Source: an uncultured Acetobacteraceae bacterium | Lineage (GTDB): Bacteria; Pseudomonadota; Alphaproteobacteria; Acetobacterales; Acetobacteraceae | Assembly (NCBI GenBank): GCA_903877125.1 | Contig: CAIRCM010000021.1 | Span: 1 to 40,933, forward strand | DNA length: 40,933 nt | Direction of reading: 5' to 3' | Part shown: piece by piece, positions 16,930 to 25,935 of the stretch | Layout of the letters: each line of letters opens with the position of its first letter | Numbering within the stretch: the first letter of the stretch is position 1 | Notes under the pieces: model-generated | Told to the model about the DNA's origin: nothing | What the model saw: only the letters and a program-made list of their open reading frames with translations | The model's database searches: none | Program-made: the position numbers and the translations under genes

Positions 16930-17958
16930 TTACGGTGTGCGGGCGGGGCAGGGGGGCGGGACGACCGCGGACGGACACAGGGCGGCGTTCTGATCCGCGC
17001 CGGATATCAGCCCGCCCCAGTCCGGATGCGCGATCCAATCGACGATGTCGCCGATCGGCGCGGCCCGTTCCTTGTCGCGCAGCATCAGGTGGTAGTTTGA
17101 CGGATAGAAGGCGCGGATCGCACCGGGTGGCAGCGCCTTCCATGTGGCAACGGTCGCCTCCGGCGGGACGAGCTGATCGTGGCCACCATACATAACCAGC
17201 GCGGGTGCGTGAAACCGGGGCGCGGCGGCAAAGGCGGCGTCCATCAGATCGACCAGCCCATGGATCGCATCCACGCGGGTGCCGATCAGCGTCAACGGAT
17301 CGGTCGACAGGCGGACGAGCGCGGCGCGATTGTTGCTCGCGGTGACATGCACGAACCCGCGGCCGGTCACCACCCAGCCGGGCACCGTGCCGTGCGCCGC
17401 CCACAACAACAGCCTTGGGCCAATGCCCATCTCCGTTCGGCTCCAAACCGCCGGGGCGATCAGCACGTAGCCATCGGCCGGCGGCGGATCGGCGGAGGTG
17501 GCTGCGACCATCAGCACCGCTCCACCCATGCTTTCGCCCATCAGGACCAGTTTCGCGCCCGGATACCGCGCCCGCAGCAGCCGGGCCATCGTGACGGCAT
17601 CGGATACCAGCCCCTCGGTGCCGGCCCAATGCCCGCGGGTCGCGGTCGCCCCGAAGCCCCGCTGATCCGGTGCGAACACCGCCATCCCCGCCGCCGCGAA
17701 ATCCGGTGCCGGGTATTCCCAGGCATCGCGGCTGTCGTTCATGCCGTGCAGCGCCAGGATCACCGCGGCCGGTTTCCCATCGGGCAGCCACGCCCGATAG
17801 GGCAGCCGGATTCCGTCCGGCATGATAAAGTTCCCCTCCAGCACGGCGGGTTGCACGATCGCCGGTCCCGGTGGCGCCAACGCCGTCGTGCAACCGCTCA
17901 GCAGCAGCACCAACGCCAGCACCCCCCAGTTTGAAAGCCGCCCCGTGCGCGCTATCAT
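16930..17958 (-). CDS. lipoprotein alpha/beta hydrolase (monoacylglycerol lipase-like)
   Basis: The 342-residue product starts with a lipoprotein signal (VLALVLLLSGC, lipidated Cys23) and continues as an alpha/beta hydrolase of the monoacylglycerol lipase/lysophospholipase type (Hydrolase_4). The triad can be read directly: Ser143 in GESMG, Asp261 in GGHDQLVP and His290 in SNYHLMLRD. The oxyanion-hole motif LALHGMNDSRDAW and the DQRGFGATATRGHWAG segment fit the family. The protein is probably anchored in the envelope facing the periplasm; the ester substrate is unknown. I chose ATG 17958 because it gives a standard lipoprotein signal; upstream in-frame starts add a long polar leader. The C-terminus is Pro/Cys-rich. 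It is divergent from the zinc-finger gene, with only 31 bases between starts. Confidence 0.88.
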   Translation of the reverse strand: MIARTGRLSNWGVLALVLLLSGCTTALAPPGPAIVQPAVLEGNFIMPDGIRLPYRAWLPDGKPAAVILALHGMNDSRDAWEYPAPDFAAAGMAVFAPDQRGFGATATRGHWAGTEGLVSDAVTMARLLRARYPGAKLVLMGESMGGAVLMVAATSADPPPADGYVLIAPAVWSRTEMGIGPRLLLWAAHGTVPGWVVTGRGFVHVTASNNRAALVRLSTDPLTLIGTRVDAIHGLVDLMDAAFAAAPRFHAPALVMYGGHDQLVPPEATVATWKALPPGAIRAFYPSNYHLMLRDKERAAPIGDIVDWIAHPDWGGLISGADQNAALCPSAVVPPPCPARTP

Positions 17959-17989
17959 CCCCCGACTCCCGCACCGCCAGAGGACCCTT

Positions 17990-18172
17990 ATGGCAGACAC
18001 CGCCACTTTCGAGACCATCCATGTCGACGATCGCACCGTCGCCTGCGACGGCGGCAACACCGCGCTCGGCCATCCCCGCGTGTTCCTGCATATCGAGGGG
18101 CAGGAAATCGTCTGCCCCTACTGCTCGCGCAAATACGTGCTGAACGAAGGAGCCGGCCACGGCGGACATTAG
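17990..18172 (+). CDS. zinc-finger domain protein, NDUFS6-like (60 aa)
   Basis: The 60-residue protein carries a C...H...C-x2-C zinc site (VACDGG, LGHPRVFLHI, IVCPYCSRKYVL) and matches the PF10276 family, which includes the mitochondrial complex I subunit NDUFS6 and small alphaproteobacterial proteins. In bacteria the role is unproven; a link to complex I is suggested by the homology. ATG 17990 follows AGAGGA and excludes an unrelated leader upstream. polA starts 7 bases after the stop, so the two genes are probably in one transcript. Confidence 0.9.
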   Translation: MADTATFETIHVDDRTVACDGGNTALGHPRVFLHIEGQEIVCPYCSRKYVLNEGAGHGGH

Positions 18173-18179
18173 CCCCCCG

Positions 18180-20915
18180 GTGGAGACGCCAAACCTCGTC
18201 CTGATCGACGGTTCGGGCTTCATCTTCCGAGCCTATCACGCGCTGCCGCCGATGACGCGGCCGGATGGGACGCCGGTGAATGCTGTTTTCGGCTTCACCA
18301 ATATGCTTGCCCAGTTCCTCAAGGATCATACCGGCAGCCACATCGCGGTGATCTTCGACGCCGGGCGGTATACGTTCCGTAACCGGCTTTATGAGGCCTA
18401 CAAGGCGCATCGTCCGCCCGCGCCGGAAGACCTGATTCCCCAGTTTGCCCTGGTGCGCGAGGCGACCGAGGCATTCGGCGTCCCCGCGATCGAACTGCCG
18501 GATTGGGAGGCCGACGACCTCATCGCCGCCTATGCCAAGGCGATGACCGATATTGGCGGACGGGCGACGATCGTGTCCTCGGACAAGGATCTGATGCAAC
18601 TGATCCGGCCCGACGTGCAGATGATGGATCCGCTGAAGAAGAAGCCGATCGGTCTGCCGGAGGTGATGGAAAAGTTCGGCGTCGCGCCGGAGAAAATGAT
18701 CGAGGTTCAGGCGCTTATCGGCGATTCCACCGACAATGTCCCGGGCGTGCCCGGCATCGGTCCGAAGGGTGCGGCGGCGCTGGTCAACGAATTCGGCTCG
18801 CTGGAGGCCGTGCTTGAAGCGGCGCCATCGATGAAGCCGTCGAAACGGCGGGACTCGCTGATCGAGCATGCGGACAAGGCCCGCATTTCATACCAGCTTG
18901 TGCGCCTGCGCGACGACGCGCCGCTGCCGCTGCCGATCGAGGCGCTGGTCGTCAAGGACGCCGACCGCGGCAAGCTGGTCGCTTGGCTCGCCGCGCAGGG
19001 GTTCCGCAGCACGATCAGCCGTCTTGGCCTGGAAATGCCCGCGACTCCGATTGCACCGGTATCCGCGCCGGCCGAACAGCAAGCACAGCCCGAACCCAAG
19101 GACGCCCCGCCCTTCGGTCCCTACGAGACCGTGGTGACCGAGGAAGCGTTGCGTGCCTGGGCGGCCGAAGCCGCCGCCGCGGGCCGCTTCGCGCTGGATA
19201 CCGAGACCGACGGTCTCGACGCGATGCGGGCCCGGCTGATCGGTCTGTCCATCGCCACCGCGCCGGGTCGCGCGTGCTACGTGCCGCTCGGGCATGAGAT
19301 CCTGGGCGATCAGCTCAAACCCGCTGTCGCGATCGACGTGCTTGGCCCGCTGCTGACCGACCGATCGGTTCTGAAAATTCTGCAGAACGCCAAGTTCGAC
19401 ATGATGGTGCTGGGTCAGGCCGGGTTCCCGCCGATCGCGCCGATCGACGACACGATGGTCATTTCGTTCATCCAGGAGGCCGGGTTACACGGGCACGGGA
19501 TGGACGAACTGTCCGGTTTGCATCTGGGCCATAGCCCGATCAGCTACGATTCCGTCACGGGCACCGGCCGCAATCGCATCCCATTCTCCCAGGTGCCGTT
19601 CGAACAGGCCACCGCCTACGCGGCCGAGGACGCCGACGTCACGTTGCGACTGTGGGACGTCCTCCGCCCGCGTATGCGTCCGAACCATGCGCTGGCGCTG
19701 TACGAAAATGTGGAACGCCGTTTGATCCCGATCCTGCTGGAGATGGAACGCGCGGGTGTGAAGGTCGACAAGGACGACCTGAAAGCGATGTCGGCGGATT
19801 TCGAGGCCCGCATGGCGGTGATGGAGGAGGACTGCCACCGTCTTGCCGGACGTACGTTCAACATCGGCAGCCCCAAGCAACTCGGGGAGGTGCTGTTCGA
19901 CGAGATGGGCCTGTCCGGCGGCAAGCGCATGAAAACCGGCGCCTGGGGGACGGATTCGTCGGTTTTGCAGGGGCTGGCCGATCAGGGGCACGTGTTGCCT
20001 GAGCGCATTCTGGAATGGCGGCAGCTGCAGAAGCTGAAATCCACCTACACCGATGCGCTGGCTGAGCAGATCAATCCGGATACGGGGCGGGTGCATACCA
20101 GCTTCGCGATGGCGATCGCCGCGACCGGACGGCTGTCGTCCACCGACCCGAATCTGCAGAACATCCCCATCCGCACCGAGGAAGGTGCGCGCATCCGCCG
20201 CGCGTTCGTAGCCGAGCCTGGCAATGTGCTGGTCAGCGCGGACTATTCGCAGATCGAGCTGCGGCTGCTCGCCCATGTGGCCGATATCCCGGCGCTGAAG
20301 GAAAGTTTCGCGCGGGGCGAGGATATTCACGCGCGCACCGCGTCCGAAGTGTTCGGGGTCCCGATGGCGGGGATGGATGGGATGACCCGCCGTCGTGCCA
20401 AGGCGATCAACTTCGGCATCATCTACGGCATCAGCGCCTTCGGCCTCGGCCGCCAGCTTGGCATCGGACCTGGCGAGGCTCGGGGTTATATCGACCGGTA
20501 TTTCCTCCGCTATCCCGAAATCCGCGGCTACATGGATCGCGTGCGGAAGGAAGCGCAGGCGAACGGGTATGTGGTGACGCCCTTCGGCCGGCGTTGCTGG
20601 ATCGCGGGAATCCAGGACAAGAATCCCGCTCGGAGAGGGTACGCTGAACGGCAGGCGATCAACGCGCCGTTGCAAGGCGGTGCGGCGGATATCATCAAGC
20701 GGGCGATGGTGCGGTTGCCGGCGGCGTTGGCGGAGGCGGGGTTGAAGGCGCGGATGCTGCTGCAGGTGCATGACGAACTGCTGCTCGAGGCACCGGAGGC
20801 CGAGGCGGCGCGCCTCGCCGTCCTGCTGCGCGATGTGATGGAGAACGCGGCGCCCCTGTCCGTGCCGTTGGTGGTGGAAACCGGTATGGGTCACAGCTGG
20901 GGCGAGGCGCACTGA
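18180..20915 (+). CDS. polA: DNA polymerase I
   Basis: The 911-residue protein has all three domains of Pol I. The 5'-3' nuclease (about 1-290) shows [36 protein letters not shown] and [19 protein letters not shown]. The 3'-5' exonuclease (about 315-500) keeps its carboxylates: [20 protein letters not shown] and [10 protein letters not shown], so proofreading should be active. The polymerase (about 530-911) has motif [13 protein letters not shown], motif [15 protein letters not shown] and motif [10 protein letters not shown]. It fills gaps in repair and removes Okazaki primers. The GTG start at 18180 lies 7 bases after the zinc-finger gene and gives the usual N-terminus. Between nuclease domains sits a Pro/Ala/Gln linker near 295-315. 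No damage is visible. Confidence 0.97.
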   Translation: METPNLVLIDGSGFIFRAYHALPPMTRPDGTPVNAVFGFTNMLAQFLKDHTGSHIAVIFDAGRYTFRNRLYEAYKAHRPPAPEDLIPQFALVREATEAFGVPAIELPDWEADDLIAAYAKAMTDIGGRATIVSSDKDLMQLIRPDVQMMDPLKKKPIGLPEVMEKFGVAPEKMIEVQALIGDSTDNVPGVPGIGPKGAAALVNEFGSLEAVLEAAPSMKPSKRRDSLIEHADKARISYQLVRLRDDAPLPLPIEALVVKDADRGKLVAWLAAQGFRSTISRLGLEMPATPIAPVSAPAEQQAQPEPKDAPPFGPYETVVTEEALRAWAAEAAAAGRFALDTETDGLDAMRARLIGLSIATAPGRACYVPLGHEILGDQLKPAVAIDVLGPLLTDRSVLKILQNAKFDMMVLGQAGFPPIAPIDDTMVISFIQEAGLHGHGMDELSGLHLGHSPISYDSVTGTGRNRIPFSQVPFEQATAYAAEDADVTLRLWDVLRPRMRPNHALALYENVERRLIPILLEMERAGVKVDKDDLKAMSADFEARMAVMEEDCHRLAGRTFNIGSPKQLGEVLFDEMGLSGGKRMKTGAWGTDSSVLQGLADQGHVLPERILEWRQLQKLKSTYTDALAEQINPDTGRVHTSFAMAIAATGRLSSTDPNLQNIPIRTEEGARIRRAFVAEPGNVLVSADYSQIELRLLAHVADIPALKESFARGEDIHARTASEVFGVPMAGMDGMTRRRAKAINFGIIYGISAFGLGRQLGIGPGEARGYIDRYFLRYPEIRGYMDRVRKEAQANGYVVTPFGRRCWIAGIQDKNPARRGYAERQAINAPLQGGAADIIKRAMVRLPAALAEAGLKARMLLQVHDELLLEAPEAEAARLAVLLRDVMENAAPLSVPLVVETGMGHSWGEAH

Positions 20916-20960
20916 TCGGGCGCATTTCGCTGTCCAGGACCGTTGACCCCGTCGCGCGGC

Positions 20961-20978
20961 CGGCGCAAGGATGCGCCG
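20961..20978 (+). promoter_or_regulatory. hairpin presenting the trpG ribosome-binding site in its loop
   Basis: CGGCGCA (20961-20967) and TGCGCCG (20972-20978) form a perfect 7-bp GC-rich stem whose 4-nt loop is AGGA, the presumed Shine-Dalgarno sequence of trpG. The stem ends two bases before the ATG at 20981. Such a structure could limit or gate ribosome access. The pairing is directly visible; the regulatory effect is inference. Confidence 0.5.
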
Positions 20979-20980
20979 CC

Positions 20981-21577
20981 ATGATCCTGCTCATCGACAA
21001 CTACGACAGCTTCACCTTCAACCTCTATCACTTCCTGGGCGACGTCGGCGCCCAGTGCGAGGTGTGGCGGAACGACAAGCTGACGGTGGAACAGGCGCTC
21101 GCGCTTCAGCCCGAAGCGATCGTGCTGTCGCCCGGCCCGTGCACACCGAACGAGGCAGGAATCTGCCTCGATCTGATCGCCGCGGCGGCGGGGCGGATCC
21201 CCATCCTCGGCGTCTGTCTGGGGCATCAGTCCATCGGGCAAGCTTTCGGCGGGCAGGTGGTGCGCGCGCCGGAACCGATGCACGGCAAGACGAGCGCCAT
21301 CACCCATACCGGCACCGATATCCTCGCCGGCCTGCCGTCGCCGTTCACGGCCACCCGGTATCACAGCCTGATCGTTGACCGCGATACGATGCCCGACGCG
21401 TTGGTGCCCACCGCCTGGACGGCAGATGGCATTGTGATGGCCATGCATCACCGCACCCTGCCGATCTACGGCGTGCAGTTTCATCCCGAGAGCATCGCCA
21501 GCGAGCATGGTCACGAGATACTGGCGAATTTTCTATCCATCGCCCGTGGCACCAACACTCCGGCCAAGGCGGCCTGA
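20981..21577 (+). CDS. trpG: anthranilate synthase component II (glutamine amidotransferase)
   Basis: The 198-residue class I glutamine amidotransferase supplies ammonia to TrpE for anthranilate synthesis, the first step of the tryptophan branch, and may also serve PabB. The catalytic triad is visible: Cys79 in [11 protein letters not shown], His168 and Glu170 in FHPES. The opening [19 protein letters not shown] and the oxyanion motif [12 protein letters not shown] are standard. It is followed immediately by trpD (TGA then ATG). No trpE is found in the window, whereas trpE often precedes trpG in alphaproteobacteria; polA stands there instead. The start is preceded by a hairpin carrying the AGGA ribosome site. 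Confidence 0.95.
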   Translation: MILLIDNYDSFTFNLYHFLGDVGAQCEVWRNDKLTVEQALALQPEAIVLSPGPCTPNEAGICLDLIAAAAGRIPILGVCLGHQSIGQAFGGQVVRAPEPMHGKTSAITHTGTDILAGLPSPFTATRYHSLIVDRDTMPDALVPTAWTADGIVMAMHHRTLPIYGVQFHPESIASEHGHEILANFLSIARGTNTPAKAA

Positions 21578-22591
21578 ATGTCTAATGACCTCAAACCCTT
21601 CCTGGCTCGTCTTGCCACGGGGGACAAGCTGACCGAGGCCGATGCTCAGGCGGCTTTCGACGTGATCATGTCTGGGGAGGCCACCCCTGCGCAGATCGGC
21701 GCGCTATTGATGGCGATGCGGGTGCGGGGCGAAACCGTCCCGGAGATCACCGGCGCGGTCAAAGCGATGCGCGCCCGTATGACGGCGATCGAGGCACCGG
21801 ATGGCGCGATCGATGTCTGCGGCACCGGCGGCGACGGGGCAGGAACGCTGAACGTGTCCTCGGCCGCGACATTCGTGGTGGCGGCCTGCGGCGTGCCGGT
21901 GGCCAAGCATGGGAATCGGGCGTTGTCCTCGCGCACCGGCGGCGCCGATGTCTTGACCGCACTGGGGGTCAACGTCGATGCGCCGATGGACCGGCTGGCG
22001 TCTATCCTGGGATCGGCCGGCTGCGTGTTCCTGTTCGCGCCGCGGCATCATCCGTCGATGCGCCATGCCGCCGGACCGCGCGTCGAACTCGCGACCCGCA
22101 CGATCTTCAATCTGCTGGGTCCGCTGGCCAACCCCGCCCGGGTGCGCCGTCAGTTGACCGGTGTGTTCGCACCGGAATGGACCCGCCCGATGGCGGAGAC
22201 TTTGCAGGCCCTGGGGCATGAAGCCGCCTGGGTTGTGCATGGCATGGGCCTCGACGAACTGACGGTTGCCGGGGAGAACCATGTCAGCGCTTTGGCCAAT
22301 GGCGTCGTGCACGATTTCACGATTACGCCCGAGGATGCCGGCCTGCCGCGCGCGCCGATTGCCGCGATCAAGGGGGGCGATGCCGCGCACAACGCCGCGG
22401 CCCTGATCGCGATGCTGGAAGGCACGCCGTCCGCCTACCGCGACACCGTGTTACTGAACGCCGCCGCCGCTTTGATCGTCGCCGGCAAGGCCATCAACCT
22501 CAGGGACGGCGTGGCTCAGGCCGCCGGCGCGATCGCTTCCGGCGCCGCCCTGAACGCGCTGGAAACACTGCGCCGAGCCAGCGCACCCTAA
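21578..22591 (+). CDS. trpD: anthranilate phosphoribosyltransferase
   Basis: TrpD transfers phosphoribose from PRPP to anthranilate. The 337-residue protein shows the N-terminal helical domain ([20 protein letters not shown]) and the PRPP-binding glycine-rich loop [18 protein letters not shown] near residues 83-100. [17 protein letters not shown] near 110 and [14 protein letters not shown] near 155 are further family hallmarks, as is [11 protein letters not shown]. Length is normal. It begins directly after the trpG stop and is followed after 17 bases by trpC, which has its own AGGGG ribosome site. Confidence 0.97.
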   Translation: MSNDLKPFLARLATGDKLTEADAQAAFDVIMSGEATPAQIGALLMAMRVRGETVPEITGAVKAMRARMTAIEAPDGAIDVCGTGGDGAGTLNVSSAATFVVAACGVPVAKHGNRALSSRTGGADVLTALGVNVDAPMDRLASILGSAGCVFLFAPRHHPSMRHAAGPRVELATRTIFNLLGPLANPARVRRQLTGVFAPEWTRPMAETLQALGHEAAWVVHGMGLDELTVAGENHVSALANGVVHDFTITPEDAGLPRAPIAAIKGGDAAHNAAALIAMLEGTPSAYRDTVLLNAAAALIVAGKAINLRDGVAQAAGAIASGAALNALETLRRASAP

Positions 22592-22608
22592 CCTCCAGGG
22601 GATAGACC

Positions 22609-23418
22609 ATGCCTCATGACGCGAACGCCACGCCGGACGTGCTGGCCCGCATCTGCGCCGACACGCGGGAGGAAGTCGCCCGCCGCAAGACGACGCGCGG
22701 AATCGACGATTTCAAGAGCGAAATCGCCGGGAACCCGCCGCCGCGCGGGTTCGGGCGGGCGTTGAAGGAAGCGGCGGTCGTCGGGCGCTATGCGCTGATC
22801 GCCGAGATCAAGAAGGCTTCGCCGTCGGGCGGGCTGATCCGTCCCGACTTCGATCCTCCATCGCTGGCACGGTCCTACAAGGAAGGCGGGGCCACCTGTC
22901 TGTCGGTGCTGACCGACAGCGCCTGGTTCCAAGGCACCGCCGGCCACCTGATCGACGCACGAGGCGCGGTCGATATGCCGGTGTTACGGAAGGATTTCAT
23001 GCTCGATCCCTGGCAGATCTACGAGAGCCGGGCGATGGGGGCCGACTGCATCCTGCTGATCATGGCGGCCCTGACCGACAGCGAGGCGCGGGATCTCGAA
23101 GCGCTTGCCCGTGGGTTGGACATGGATGTCCTGGTCGAGGTTCACGACGAACGCGAACTCGAACGCGCGCTGGGTCTGGAGACCTCATTGATTGGCATCA
23201 ATAACCGCAATCTCAAGACGTTGAAGACCGATCTTGCGACGACGGAGACGCTCGCGGCGCTGGTGCCGCCGGATCGTTTCCTGGTTGCCGAGAGCGGTAT
23301 CCGCGACACCGCCGACCTCAAGCGGCTCGCTGACGTGGGGGCCAGTGCGTTCCTGGTGGGCGAGAGCCTGATGCGTCAGGACAACGTGGCCGCGGCGACG
23401 AAAGCACTTCTGGGATGA
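22609..23418 (+). CDS. trpC: indole-3-glycerol-phosphate synthase
   Basis: TrpC closes the indole ring from carboxyphenylaminodeoxyribulose phosphate. The 269-residue (beta/alpha)8 protein shows [16 protein letters not shown] (catalytic Lys region near 65), [41 protein letters not shown] (second catalytic Lys), [24 protein letters not shown] and LVAESGIRD. It is monofunctional, with no fused TrpF. The ATG follows AGGGGATAGACC. The stop overlaps the moaC start as ATGA, so tryptophan and molybdenum-cofactor genes are translationally linked, a common arrangement in alphaproteobacteria. Confidence 0.97.
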   Translation: MPHDANATPDVLARICADTREEVARRKTTRGIDDFKSEIAGNPPPRGFGRALKEAAVVGRYALIAEIKKASPSGGLIRPDFDPPSLARSYKEGGATCLSVLTDSAWFQGTAGHLIDARGAVDMPVLRKDFMLDPWQIYESRAMGADCILLIMAALTDSEARDLEALARGLDMDVLVEVHDERELERALGLETSLIGINNRNLKTLKTDLATTETLAALVPPDRFLVAESGIRDTADLKRLADVGASAFLVGESLMRQDNVAAATKALLG

Positions 23419-23891
23419 CCGGGTTCACCCATTTCGACGCGGCGGGCAACGCGGCGATGGTCGATGTGTCCGCCAAGCCGGCGACCGCGCGCACCGCCAC
23501 GGCCAAGGCGCGTGTCGTGATGCTGCCGGAAACCCTGGCGATGATCGTCGAGGGCACCGCCAAGAAGGGCGACGTGCTTGGGGTTGCCCGCCTTGCCGGC
23601 ATCATGGGGGCCAAGCGGACGGCGGATCTGATACCGCTCTGCCACCCGCTGCCGATCGCCGCCGTCACCATCGATCTGACACCCGATGTCGCCGCCAACG
23701 CTGTCGAGATCGAGGCTACAGTGCGCACCACGGGGCAGACGGGTGTGGAAATGGAGGCGCTGACCGCTGCCTCCATCGCCGCTTTGACGGTTTACGACAT
23801 GTGCAAGGCGGTCGATCGCGGCATGCGGGTCGAGGCTTTGCGCGTCGTCCACAAGGCTGGCGGCAAGTCCGGGGAGTTCTCCGCGCCATGA
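23415..23891 (+). CDS. moaC: cyclic pyranopterin monophosphate synthase
   Basis: MoaC converts the 3',8-cyclo-GTP made by MoaA to cyclic pyranopterin monophosphate in molybdenum-cofactor synthesis. The 158-residue protein carries [13 protein letters not shown] near 75 and [25 protein letters not shown] near 112-136, with the catalytic Asp/Lys of the YDMCK-x-x-D region. [25 protein letters not shown], the usual start, confirms the ATG at 23415 overlapping trpC. moeA begins within its stop (ATGA). No moaA, moaD or moaE lies in the window. Confidence 0.97.
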   Translation: MTGFTHFDAAGNAAMVDVSAKPATARTATAKARVVMLPETLAMIVEGTAKKGDVLGVARLAGIMGAKRTADLIPLCHPLPIAAVTIDLTPDVAANAVEIEATVRTTGQTGVEMEALTAASIAALTVYDMCKAVDRGMRVEALRVVHKAGGKSGEFSAP

Positions 23892-25108
23892 CCCTTTCGC
23901 CGTTGCTCAGCGTCGAGGAAGCCCGCAACCGGATTCTGGCCGGGCTGCATCCCACACCGGCTGAAGTTGTCGCGCTGGCCGAGGCGTGGAACCGGGTCTC
24001 CGCCGCGCCGTTGGCCGCACGCCTGACCCAGCCACCGTCGGATGTGTCCGCGATGGATGGTTATGCGCTGCGCGCGGCGGACGGCACGCTGAGCGCGACG
24101 TTGAAGGTCATTGGAGCCGCGCCTGCCGGCCATCCGTTTGCCGGGACGGTTGAGCTTGGGGAGATCGTGCGGTTGTTCACCGGCAGCGTTGTGCCGGCCG
24201 GTGCCGACGCGATCCTGCTGCAAGAGGATGCGACCCGCGACGGTGAGACCGTCACCGTCAACGAAGCGGTTGTCGCCGGCCGTCATATCCGCCGTGCCGG
24301 TCAGGATTTCTCGCGCGGCGACATCGTTCTGCCTGCTGGCCGGAAGTTGACCGCCCGCGACGTGGGCTTGGCTGCCGCCGCCAACCACCCCTGGGTGACC
24401 GTCCACCGCCGGCCGCGCGTTGGGATACTCGCGACCGGGGACGAGATCGCTCTGCCGGGCGAGCCAATCCCGCCCGGCGGGATCGCCAGTTCGAACGCGC
24501 ATGCTTTGGCCGCCCTTATCCGGGCGGGCGGGGGGGAACCGATCGTGCTGCCCATCGCGGCGGATACGGAGGAAGCCGTCGCCGCCGTCGCCGATTCGAT
24601 CGTGGGGCTGGATTTGCTGGTCACGACGGGCGGGGCATCGGTGGGCGACCACGATCTGGTCATTTCCGGCTTGCGGACCCGGGGCCTTGAGCTGGATTTC
24701 TGGCAGATCGCGATGCGGCCCGGCAAACCGCTGCTGTTTGGGCGGATGGGTTCTGTTCCGGTGCTTGGCCTGCCGGGCAACCCGGTTTCGGCGATCGTTT
24801 GTTCGATCCTGTTCCTGGTGCCGGCACTGGCAAAACTGTCCGGTCTGCCGGCCGCACCGCCGCCGACGACGACCGGCATCCTCGGTGTGCCCGTGCGGGA
24901 AAACGACCGGCGGGCCGATCACCTCCGGTCCACTGTCGTCAGCGGTGCGGATGGTCGTCTGGTGGTCACGCCGTTCGATGTTCAGGACTCGGCGATGTTG
25001 CGCCGTCTGGCCCATGCCGATGCGCTTGTTTTGCGCGCGCCGCATGCGCCCGCACTCCCGGCCGGTGCCGAGGTGCCCATCATTCGCCTCGATTCGCTCG
25101 GCATTTGA
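23888..25108 (+). CDS. moeA: molybdopterin molybdenumtransferase
   Basis: MoeA inserts molybdate into adenylylated molybdopterin. The 406-residue protein begins [13 protein letters not shown] and has [17 protein letters not shown] (residues about 45-60), [20 protein letters not shown] near 95-115 and the MoaB/Mog-like domain with GILATGDEI near 180, [13 protein letters not shown] near 245 and [13 protein letters not shown] near 295. The C-terminal beta domain is complete. ATG 23888 overlaps the moaC stop; starting earlier would add residues encoded by moaC in another frame. It is the last gene before the lexA promoter. Confidence 0.96.
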   Translation: MTLSPLLSVEEARNRILAGLHPTPAEVVALAEAWNRVSAAPLAARLTQPPSDVSAMDGYALRAADGTLSATLKVIGAAPAGHPFAGTVELGEIVRLFTGSVVPAGADAILLQEDATRDGETVTVNEAVVAGRHIRRAGQDFSRGDIVLPAGRKLTARDVGLAAAANHPWVTVHRRPRVGILATGDEIALPGEPIPPGGIASSNAHALAALIRAGGGEPIVLPIAADTEEAVAAVADSIVGLDLLVTTGGASVGDHDLVISGLRTRGLELDFWQIAMRPGKPLLFGRMGSVPVLGLPGNPVSAIVCSILFLVPALAKLSGLPAAPPPTTTGILGVPVRENDRRADHLRSTVVSGADGRLVVTPFDVQDSAMLRRLAHADALVLRAPHAPALPAGAEVPIIRLDSLGI

Positions 25109-25139
25109 TGCGGTTGTGGGAGTTTTCCACAGCTTGTGC

Positions 25140-25169
25140 TTGACTGCGCGTTGGGAACCAACATAGAAC
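25140..25169 (+). promoter_or_regulatory. lexA promoter with overlapping LexA (SOS) box
   Basis: GAAC at 25155-25158 and GAAC at 25166-25169 are separated by exactly 7 bases, the alphaproteobacterial LexA box (GTTC-N7-GTTC on the other strand). A -35 element TTGACT (25140-25145) and a -10-like TAGAAC (25164-25169) with an 18-nt spacer surround it, so LexA bound here would block its own transcription. The box ends 48 bases before the lexA start codon. The match is direct; repression is inferred from known autoregulation of lexA. Confidence 0.85.
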
Positions 25170-25217
25170 ACTCCGGTTGCCGGTTTGTTCCGAACCGCCT
25201 TTGGGGAAAAATGTCCC

Positions 25218-25931
25218 ATGCTCACTCGCAAGCAGTACGAGCTGCTCGTTTATATCGATAAGCACCTGAAGCTCACTGGGTTTTCCCCGAGTTTCGAGGA
25301 AATGAAGGATGCCCTGTCGCTGAAATCGAAGTCCGGGATTCACCGGCTGATTTCGGCACTGGAGGAGCGGGGTTACCTGGGGCGCCGCCATCACCGTGCC
25401 CGAGCGCTGGAAGTGTTGCGGCTGCCCGATAATATGGAGCAGCGCGCGCCGGATGCCGAAGCCGCCAGCCCGGCGACATTCGCGCCGAATGTCATTCAGG
25501 GCGATTTCTCGCCTCGTCGTTCGGGTGTTCAGACGGCGTCTGACTCGGCGGCAGTGCAATTGCCCATGTATGGCCGCATCGCCGCCGGTCTGCCGATCGA
25601 GGCCCTGCGCGACGCCGGCACCATGGTCGACGTTCCCATGGCCCTGTTGGGTGGGGGGGAGCACTATGCGCTGGAGGTCGCCGGCGATTCGATGATCGAG
25701 GCCGGGATTTTCGACGGCGACACGGTGTTGATCCGCAAAGGCGAAATCGCCGAAACCGGGCAGATCGTCGTGGCACTGGTCGATGACAACGAAGTCACGT
25801 TGAAGCGGCTGCGCCGCCGCGGCAACTCGGTCGCGCTGGAGCCATGCAACGCTCAGTTGAAGCCGCAGATCTATTCGGCCGATCGGGTCAAGGTGCAGGG
25901 CAAACTCATCGGTCTGATGCGCCGCTACTGA
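25218..25931 (+). CDS. lexA: LexA repressor
   Basis: LexA represses DNA-damage genes and cleaves itself when RecA is activated. The 237-residue protein has the N-terminal winged helix ([18 protein letters not shown], with [19 protein letters not shown] as recognition helix) and a C-terminal S24 peptidase domain. The cleavage bond is Ala123-Gly124 (GRIAAGLP); the catalytic pair is Ser158 (GDSMIEAG) and Lys196 (VTLKRL). The linker (about 75-110) is long, as usual in alphaproteobacteria. I chose ATG 25218 because it gives the exact family start. The upstream region carries a LexA box over the promoter. comEC converges on it with 4 bases between the stops. Confidence 0.97.
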   Translation: MLTRKQYELLVYIDKHLKLTGFSPSFEEMKDALSLKSKSGIHRLISALEERGYLGRRHHRARALEVLRLPDNMEQRAPDAEAASPATFAPNVIQGDFSPRRSGVQTASDSAAVQLPMYGRIAAGLPIEALRDAGTMVDVPMALLGGGEHYALEVAGDSMIEAGIFDGDTVLIRKGEIAETGQIVVALVDDNEVTLKRLRRRGNSVALEPCNAQLKPQIYSADRVKVQGKLIGLMRRY

Positions 25932-25935
25932 GCGG

